Assembly (NCBI GenBank): GCA_947471745.1
Contig: CANJKZ010000541.1
Coordinates: 434,001-498,000, forward strand
DNA: 64,000 nucleotides
DNA from: Closterium sp. Naga37s-1
Lineage: Eukaryota; Streptophyta; Zygnematophyceae; Desmidiales; Closteriaceae
Direction of reading: 5' to 3'
Both the position numbers and the translations under genes were made by a program. The notes under the pieces were generated by a model, which had not been told where the DNA came from, searched no databases, and was given only the letters and a program-made list of their open reading frames with translations. Shown piece after piece: positions 58,401 through 64,000 of this stretch; position 1 is the stretch's first letter; the number at the start of each line of letters is the position of its first letter.

Positions 58401-60048
58401 CTGAAGGGGCAGGACCCTGAGGGGGGAGGGGGTCTACCGGGGGGGGACCTGGCACAAGGAAGAGCGGTGGCGGGGGGAGGGACGGAGTGCGGTAGGGGAA
58501 GAGGCGGTAGTAGGGGACCGACTCGTCAAACGTGACGTCCTGGGAGGACAGAACACGGCGAGAGGTGGGGTGGTAGAAATGCCACCCTGGCGCGTCAGGG
58601 GGGAAGCCAAGGAAGACGCAAGGAGCAGCACAAGGGGACAGCTTGTCCGCAGACAAGTCGCGGACAAACGCCCGAGATCCCCAGACACGGAACGCAGACG
58701 CATCGCCAACCTTCCCCGTCCACAGCAAAGCTGGGAAGGTCTCCGGCATGGAGACCCTTGGGTGAAGGTTGATCTGATGCGCCGCGTACCGAACCGCAAA
58801 CGGCCACAGAAAATGGGGGGCAGCCGCATGCATCATGGACGTACGGGCGACGTCCATGACCATGCCAATGCGGCGCTCAGCAATCCCATTTTGCTGTGGA
58901 GAGTCCGGAAGCGTGAAGGTCTGGCGGATGCCTCGTGCACGACAGTAGGCTCGCAGAAGGCCAGAGGAGAACTCTCCACCTCTGTCAGAGTGCAGACGCA
59001 GAACAGGAAAGTCCGAGCCGAAGCTCTGCCTGAGCTGGAGACGAGCTGCGCGGATCCAGTCGATCAACACCTCAGTGACATCACCCTTGCTGCGCAAGGG
59101 GAAGACTGTGGTGTAACGCGAGTAGTCGTCAACCACCAGCAGGAAGTAGCGCTCGTGACCCTGTCCACGGACGCGGGCCGGGCCCCACACGTCCATGTGA
59201 AGCGTCTGCAGCGGGGCCTCTGTCGGAGGAAACTGGGAGGAGTGAGGGGCAGCCCGCTGCCGCCCCTCGACACAGGGGACGCAGGTAGGGCCAGGCCCCG
59301 GAGGAAGGGGAGGGAGGGACCGGGGAAGACCAGAGACAAGGACACGGGAGGCCATGCCTCGGAGACGAAGCAGGGAGGGGTGACCAAGGCGGTGGTGCCA
59401 GAGGAGAGTCTCGTGAGACAGGAGGCGACACGAACAGGGGGCAGACTCAGGACCAGACCTGGACGCTGCAGCAAACACCTGACCCGACGCAGCTACCTGA
59501 CCAGACGCAGTGACTGGAGGAGACGCAGTGGTCAGTGTGTACAGGCTCGACCCCGGCCGACGTGTAAACGTGGCCAGGTGTCGGCCTGTCCGAGCGTCCG
59601 TGCAGTGGGTCACCCGCTGACTCGCAGGAGTGAACTGGTGAACCCCCGCATCCTGTAGGTCAGCACCACTCACCAAGTTCGTAGAGAACGAGGGGAGGTA
59701 AAGACCAGACAGGGTGCCAGAGGGGGCCGTCGGACACGGGAGGACAGTGGAGAAGTGAGCAAGGACAGGACCCCCAGAGGGGTCTGCCAGAGAGACTGCA
59801 ACTGGCCGGCCAAGCGGCGTGAGTGTGGTGCGGTCTCGAAAGAAGGAGCGAGAAGCCCCCGAGTCAAGGGTGAAGGTGTGGGAGGCCGAAACCGACGCAG
59901 TACCTGAGAGAGCAGACTCACCAGCACCTGAGGGAGCAGACGCACTAGCACCTAGAGCAGCAGCCTCGCTAGCACCTAGAGCAGCAGCCTCACAAGTACC
60001 TAGAGCAGCAGTCTCAATGCCCTCACCGGTAACAGTCACCCTCATCAC
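55444..60048 (-). CDS. Copia pol-like polyprotein ORF
   Basis: One long open frame of 1534 codons. In order it shows an aspartic protease region (LDSGAS), a GAG-pre-integrase block, an integrase core (DRGGEF region), a long Gly/Ala/Pro/Glu-rich linker with repeated GGAEPGGA-type units (about 58350-57720), reverse transcriptase (YVDDLVFA) and RNase H (ADASWADD, KHIALRYF). Protease-integrase-RT order is diagnostic of Ty1/Copia. The unusually long repetitive linker between integrase and RT is the main oddity. Confidence 0.95.
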   Translation of the reverse strand: MMRVTVTGEGIETAALGTCEAAALGASEAAALGASASAPSGAGESALSGTASVSASHTFTLDSGASRSFFRDRTTLTPLGRPVAVSLADPSGGPVLAHFSTVLPCPTAPSGTLSGLYLPSFSTNLVSGADLQDAGVHQFTPASQRVTHCTDARTGRHLATFTRRPGSSLYTLTTASPPVTASGQVAASGQVFAAASRSGPESAPCSCRLLSHETLLWHHRLGHPSLLRLRGMASRVLVSGLPRSLPPLPPGPGPTCVPCVEGRQRAAPHSSQFPPTEAPLQTLHMDVWGPARVRGQGHERYFLLVVDDYSRYTTVFPLRSKGDVTEVLIDWIRAARLQLRQSFGSDFPVLRLHSDRGGEFSSGLLRAYCRARGIRQTFTLPDSPQQNGIAERRIGMVMDVARTSMMHAAAPHFLWPFAVRYAAHQINLHPRVSMPETFPALLWTGKVGDASAFRVWGSRAFVRDLSADKLSPCAAPCVFLGFPPDAPGWHFYHPTSRRVLSSQDVTFDESVPYYRLFPYRTPSLPPPPLFLVPGPPPVDPLPPQGPAPSGVSQVDAVEPVEVTGDSGTAEGADSGGAERVGATPGGAEPEGATTGGAEPGGAEPWGATTGGAEPGGAEPRGATPGGAEPGGATPGGAEPGGAEPEGAGPARVASGGAEPGGSPGASSRREPLSPQELREWFARRWRRAAGAGGSSAAEGAGAAGPGGARTGSTGAAGPAGMTGAGAAEGVGAEATAVGPGGGPAGGATGAAGGTGAGGAAGAGAAAGGTGAVPAVSGVAARPRPYFVPLLQQVLGLPPSTGPPPPLECPQPVPSQLQLPPASPLPAPSPYTGPTGGLAERREPASRPASPVRPARTSGRGSRQRPPPVPGTHRMSLRPSTAPLRAPLPSPPESSLPALPDPESNSLRAASPTVTRLLATVVTDPSFESTAASALVAELVDFAARCRLDYAASLVDESESVCPPSVGGECALGTDVLEDRQEEFQCLAAASPHLVSVLLTPEGDPDALDIPTPRSYAEAIEGPYSSQWQAAMDTEMASWKSTGTYVDEVPPPGANIVSGMWIFRVKRPPGSPPVFKARYVARGFSQREGVDYFQTFSPTPKMTTLRVLLHIAAHRDYELHSLDFSTAFLQGSLHEEIWLRRPPGFTGSFPPGTQWSLRRPVYGLRQAPREWHDTLRTTLAALGFAPSTADPSLFLRTDTSLPPFYILVYVDDLVFARADTAGLAHVKSELQKRHTCTDLGELRSYLALQITRDRARRTITLTQSHMVQQVLQRFGFTYSSPQATPLPTRHSLSALPSDESVESSGPYPELVGCLMYLMTCTRPDLAYPLSILARYVAPGRHRPEHMAAAKRVLRYLCSTSGMGLVLGGQSPVVLTGHADASWADDQATQRSSQGYTFSLGSGSVSWRATRSSSVLGSSCEAEIYAGAMAAQELRWLTYLLTDLGEPPRSPPVLYVDNKAMLALCREQRLEHRTKHIALRYFLARELQQRGQPRLAYVASEANTADIFTKALAPCDHRRFCTQLGLVPTLPHLLTP

Positions 60049-60341
60049 TAATAGTCACAGCATACATGGCAGCAAGAATAGCATCAAAGTCAAGGTCAAA
60101 GACAGCTACACCCGCCCTAGACAGCTCGCCCCAGCGGGGGATCTCAGTGGCCTCAGGGAACTGGTGATGCCAAGCGTCCGTCAGGCGGCCAAAGCAGCGC
60201 TGGGTGGAGTGCGCACCCCCGCACTGCTCACCCGCGCGGTCGCCGGTGCGTAGGACGTAGGTGCACGGACCAGTACCCCCACCCCGCTGGCGTGCAGCGT
60301 ACCACTCACGGAGCTGCTGAGGGAGGGGGATGTCACGAGTG

Positions 60342-60373
<32 letters not shown>

Positions 60374-60892
60374 CTGACCACCACCGGAGCCGACCCTCTG
60401 CGCAGTGCCACCCCGACCAGCTCCACCTCCTCCGCCGCCGCCTCCTCCACCGCCGCCACCTCCACCACCTCCGCTCCCACCGCCACCGCCGCCGCCGCCT
60501 CCGCCTCCACTGCCGCCACCGACACCTCCAACCCCGCCACCACTCCCACCACCACCCCCACCCCCTCCACTGCCTCCACCGCCACCTCCGCCACCCCCGC
60601 CAGCCCCTCCAGCACCCTTGCCCCCCTTGCCCTTGCCGGTGCGGCGTCTCCCGCTCGGGGCAGACGCAGCGCCGACCGACTCGAAACCAACGAGGTCGGC
60701 CGCAGCAGCAGAGGCAACAGAGGGCAAAAGGGGGGAGGGGGAACACCCCTCAAAGACGGGGGTGCGAGGGTCACCACGAGAGGCTCCTACAGCGACTATG
60801 CTCTTCTCTGCTGCTAGGAGGGCCTTCTCGAGGAGGTCAACGGTGAGAGTGGTGGGGCAAACTAGCACCTGAGGGAGCTGACTCACCAGCAC
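60023..60892 (-). repeat. Second, partial gag-like segment of the Copia element
   Basis: Nearly identical to the 3' half of the gag-like ORF, offset by about 1.11 kb, with a further short partial repeat at about 60897-61010. This is a tandem duplication inside the element, including the Gly-rich stretch and the CTG-repeat (poly-Gln) stretch, which differs in length between copies. Confidence 0.9.
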
Positions 60893-61133
60893 CCCTCAAA
60901 GACGGGGGTGCGAGGGTCACCACGAGAGGCTCCTACAGCGACTATGCTCTTCTCTGCTGCTAGGAGGGCCTTCTCGAGGAGGTCAACGGTGAGAGTGGTG
61001 GGGCAAACTAGCACCTGAGAGAGCAGACTCACCAGCACCTGAGGGAGCAGACGCACTAGCACCTAGAGCAGCAGCCTCGCTAGCACCTAGAGCAGCAGCC
61101 TCACCAGTACCTAGAGCAGCAGTCTCAATGCCC

Positions 61134-61452
61134 TCATCGGTAACAGTCACCCTCATCACTAATAGTCACAGCATACATGGCAGCAAGAATAGCATCAAAG
61201 TCAAGGTCAAAGACAGCTACACCCGCCCTAGACAGCTCGCCCCAGTGGGGGATCTCAGTGGCCTCAGGGAACTGGTGATGCCAAGCGTCCGTCAGGCGGC
61301 CAAAGCAGCGCTGGGTGGAGTGCGCACCCCCGCACTGCTCACCCGCGCGGTCGCCGGTGCGTAGGACGTAGGTGCACGGACCAGTACCCCCACCCCGCTG
61401 GCGTGCAGCGTACCACTCACGGAGCTGCTGAGGGAGGGGGATGTCACGAGTG

Positions 61453-61490
<38 letters not shown>

Positions 61491-62525
61491 CTGACCACCA
61501 CCGGAGCCGACCCTCTGCGCAGTGCCACCCCGACCAGCTCCACCTCCTCCGCCGCCGCCTCCTCCACCGCCGCCACCTCCACCACCTCCGCTCCCACCGC
61601 CACCGCCGCCGCCGCCTCCGCCTCCACTGCCGCCACCGACACCTCCAACCCCGCCACCACTCCCACCACCACCCCCACCCCCTCCACTGCCTCCACCGCC
61701 ACCTCCGCCACCCCCGCCAGCCCCTCCAGCACCCTTGCCCCCCTTGCCCTTGCCGGTGCGGCGTCTCCCGCTCGGGGCAGACGCAGCGCCGACCGACTCG
61801 AAACCAACGAGGTCGGCCGCAGCAGCAGAGGCAACAGAGGGCAAAAGGGGGGAGGGGGAACACCCCTCAAAGACGGGGGTGCGAGGGTCACCACGAGAGG
61901 CTCCTACAGCGACTATGCTCTTCTCTGCTGCTAGGAGGGCCTTCTCGAGGAGGTCAACGGTGAGAGTGGTGGGGCAAACTGAGAGGAAGTGGTCCCTGAC
62001 TACGCGAAGGGAGTCAGGGAGCCGGGTGACTATGTAGTAGAGGGTGATGTACATGGGGGGGGGGTTCTTGGCGCAGAACTCAGCAGGAAGCGCAGCGCGG
62101 TAGCGAGTGTCACTAGTGCGGAGGTGCGTAATGAGGTCAGCGACTGTGGGAAAGGCAGCAAGGTCAGGGAAGAGGTACGGTAGCATGAGGCGGCTCAGTG
62201 CAGCAGTGGCAGGGGAGGAGTAGCGCGCAACTACAGCGTCGTACAAGGTCTGAGCACTCTTGTACTGGCTAAAGTGCGCACGCTCAGAGGTAGGCAGGTG
62301 GCGACGCACAGCAAGACGTGCAGCAGCATCGCGTGTGGCCCACTGTGAGCGAACAGTGGCGTCGGCATCAGCAGCAGGGGCAGGAGAGGCACCAGAGGTG
62401 AGGTCAAAGAGGGAGAGACCATCTGCCCTATCGCACTGTAGGAAAAGCTGCAGGTCATCTACCCAGACGTCAAAGTCAATGGCCCGACCCTCAGCGTCAA
62501 AAGCGAGGACACTAGGGGTAGCCAT
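61134..62525 (-). CDS. Copia gag-like ORF
   Basis: 463 codons from an ATG. The N-terminal half is a Copia-type gag fold (VDDLQLFLQC, LTVDLLEKALLAAEKS); the C-terminal half has a very long Gly-rich tract, a Gln run and a Cys/His stretch (CTYVLRTGDRAGEQC, then H...C). Expected to form the particle shell. Confidence 0.9.
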
Positions 62526-63396
62526 GACAGCAGTAGACTAGCAGCGCGAACAGTAGGGTAAGGGCAGTGCAGTGACAGAGGCGCTGCTCTTACCGGACAG
62601 GGCGGCTCGGCGGCTCGGCGGCTCGGCGGCTCGGCAACTCGGCGGCTCGGGCGGCTCGGGCGGCTCGGCGGTACGGCGGCTCGGCAGCAACTGCGGCTCG
62701 GCGACTCGGCGGCTCGGGCGGCTCGGCGGTACGGCGGCTCGGCAGCAACTGCAGCTCGGCGGCTCGGCGACACGGCGGCTCGGGCGGCTCAGGTGGCGCG
62801 GCGGCTCGGGCGGCTCGGGTGGATCGGGCGGCTCGGCAGCAGCTCGGCGGCGCCGGCGGCTCGGTGGTGACGGCGGGGCCGCGTGGGGACGGCGGCGGGG
62901 CCGGGTGGAGCGGCGTCGGGGCCAGTAGAGGCGGCGCCGGGGCCGGGAAGGGCAGCTCCGGGGCCGCAGGGGTAGGCGACGGGGCCAGCAGAGGCGGCGC
63001 CGAGGCAGGGAAGGGCGGCGCCGGGGCCGCAGGGGTAGGCGACGGGGCCGCTAGGGCGGCTAGGAGGGGGGGGTCGCGAGGGCGGCTTGAAGAGGCCGCG
63101 AGGGCGGCTAGAAAGGGCCGCGAGGGCGGCGTGAAAGGGCCGCGAGGGCGGCGCGACGCGACGGAGCCGCGAGGGCGGCGGATCGGGGCCGCGAGGGCGG
63201 CGCGACGCGGCCGCTAGGGCGGCGCGACGTGAAGGGGCCGCAAGGGCGACGCGACGGGGCCGCAAGCGCGACGCGACGGGGCCGCTAAGGCGGCGCGACA
63301 GGGTCGAGAGAGGGGAGCGCGACTCGGGCAGTGTAGAGCGCGCTCCGGGCAGGAAAAAATAGGTGGTGGGCCCTAGGAACAGTTCCCACAGGGGAA
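62526..63396 (-). other. Copia 5' leader, GC-rich with CGGCTCGG and GCGAGGGCGG repeats
   Basis: Between primer site and gag. Short direct repeats (GGCGGCTCGG at 62600-62830; GGGCCGCGAGGGCGGC at 63090-63300) suggest slippage. Open frames here are repetitive and not taken as genes. Confidence 0.7.
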
Positions 63397-63411
63397 CCTG
63401 CTCTGATACCA

Positions 63412-63536
63412 TGAGAAACTGAACGAGAATGAATTGACTAAGGGAAAGTTGGGTACAAATGCAAACCCTAGACAACTGTACCCTATATGTGCTACCCCAC
63501 TATAGCCTACAGTAGCTATGTCATATAAATCTGACA
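63412..63536 (-). repeat. Copia 5' LTR (125 bp)
   Basis: Partner of 55112-55236; on the minus strand it is followed by the primer site at 63411. Confidence 0.95.
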
Positions 63537-63537
63537 C

Positions 63538-63702
63538 CCTATCGACAAGTCACAACACAAAAAAAAAACCTTCAACATAATCCAACCCCCCCACCCCTTT
63601 CCACTGCACCACATCTACATCACCCCACCAAAACACACATTTAGCCCACTCCTCAACTTACTCGACTTCATTCTAGGGTTTCGACCAGCAAATGTTTACC
63701 GT
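63538..63702 (+). repeat. LRR-intron unit, third copy (start only)
   Basis: Matches 8295-8480 and, from ACACATTTAGCCCACTCC, 53262 onward. It is interrupted by a MITE at 63703. An LRR exon would be expected some 270 bp further in this unit, beyond the window. Confidence 0.8.
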
Positions 63703-64000
63703 TAGGGATGAGCACGAGGCGAACACGAACATGTTCGCGTTCGCTTTGGCTCGAACAGGGTCGTTCGGCGAACCGAACAGTGTTCGGTTCGCCGAACGGG
63801 TTTCGCCCAAAGGGGTGTTCGAAGTTCGCCTGTGAAGACGAACATTTCGAACACAATGGCGAACACGAACATGTTCGCCAGGAACATGTTCGTGTTCGCC
63901 CCTGAGGGCTTAGCATTATGAAACAATGCCAATGCATCCCGATTGGTAGGGTTTTCAGATTGTTATTGTTTTGTCTTACCTTTGCCGTGTTTATAATAAC
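63703..64000. mobile_element. hAT-like MITE, CGAAC subtype, running off the window
   Basis: TAGGGATGAGCA start inside the intron unit (left flank TTTACCGT), then CGAACACGAACATGTTCG-type palindromes to about 63905. No right end before 64000. Confidence 0.7.

Larger units (their letters stand above)
55112..63536 (-). mobile_element. Ty1/Copia LTR retrotransposon
   Basis: LTR element read on the minus strand. 125-bp LTRs at each end differ at only one position by eye, and a 5-bp target duplication CCCTA flanks it (55107-55111 and 63537-63541), so the insertion is very young. Parts in element order: 5' LTR, primer site TGGTATCAGAGCAGG (63411-63397, initiator tRNA-Met type), GC-rich leader, gag-like ORF, a second partial gag-like segment, pol-like ORF with Copia order (protease, integrase, reverse transcriptase, RNase H), a short purine tract and 3' LTR. 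It looks nearly whole, with one internal rearrangement in the gag region. It sits in gene B sequence, in the end of an older MITE. Confidence 0.95.

Noticed and set aside
60292-62037. Plus-strand Pro/His/Arg-rich ORFs in the Copia gag region
   Set aside because: Antisense shadows of the Gly-rich tract.

Overview
The window looks like nuclear DNA from a streptophyte (land plant or charophyte green alga). The main reason is a receptor-like kinase gene whose leucine-rich repeats (LRRs) sit one per 72-bp exon between phase-2 introns, a hallmark of plant LRR receptor kinases. The Copia element primed from initiator tRNA-Met, the hAT transposons and the very repeat-rich, GC-biased intergenic DNA fit this. 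A zygnematophyte-type alga is my best guess from the overall style (Gly-rich Copia gag, long minisatellites), but that is weak inference.

Layout. 1-22469: the 3' part of an LRR receptor-like kinase (gene A, + strand). Eight 72-bp LRR exons, a Cys-rich cap exon, a transmembrane exon and a six-exon kinase domain can be joined with consistent phases and splice sites. Its introns are inflated by a decayed LINE (about 2160-6520), a 134-bp tandem repeat and many small hAT-like inverted-repeat elements (MITEs). 22787-26546: a full-length hAT DNA transposon with a perfect 8-bp target duplication and a five-exon transposase holding two in-frame TAG codons. 27018-27086: a scrap of a third kinase copy. 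27114-29213: a small LTR element (TRIM-like) carrying a Pro-rich repeat ORF. 29793-41111: a 37-bp minisatellite of about 306 copies with higher-order structure. 41112-43276: an abutting 47-bp minisatellite of about 46 copies. 45815-54409: five live-looking and one dead LRR exon of a second, paralogous LRR gene (gene B), whose kinase end is not in the window. It is again full of MITEs and holds a broken second hAT transposase (51940-53260). 55112-63536: a young Copia/Ty1 LTR element on the minus strand with 125-bp LTRs. 63538-64000: the start of another copy of the LRR-intron repeat, interrupted by another MITE.

Functionally, the only clear host genes are the two LRR receptor genes. Gene A would encode a single-pass plasma-membrane receptor with an extracellular LRR domain and a cytoplasmic RD-type kinase. 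Gene B is seen only as ectodomain exons. The rest is a record of duplication and transposition: LRR exons were copied together with their introns, and MITE presence or absence in the copies orders the events.

The most novel-looking items are the MITE family with TAGRSATGAGCA-like ends, 8-bp target duplications and dense CGAAC/GTTCG palindromes; the higher-order structure of the 37-bp array; and a run of consecutive hairpins at 21-220. Coordinates of exons and of transposon ends were read from the sequence by eye; no alignment or database search was run.
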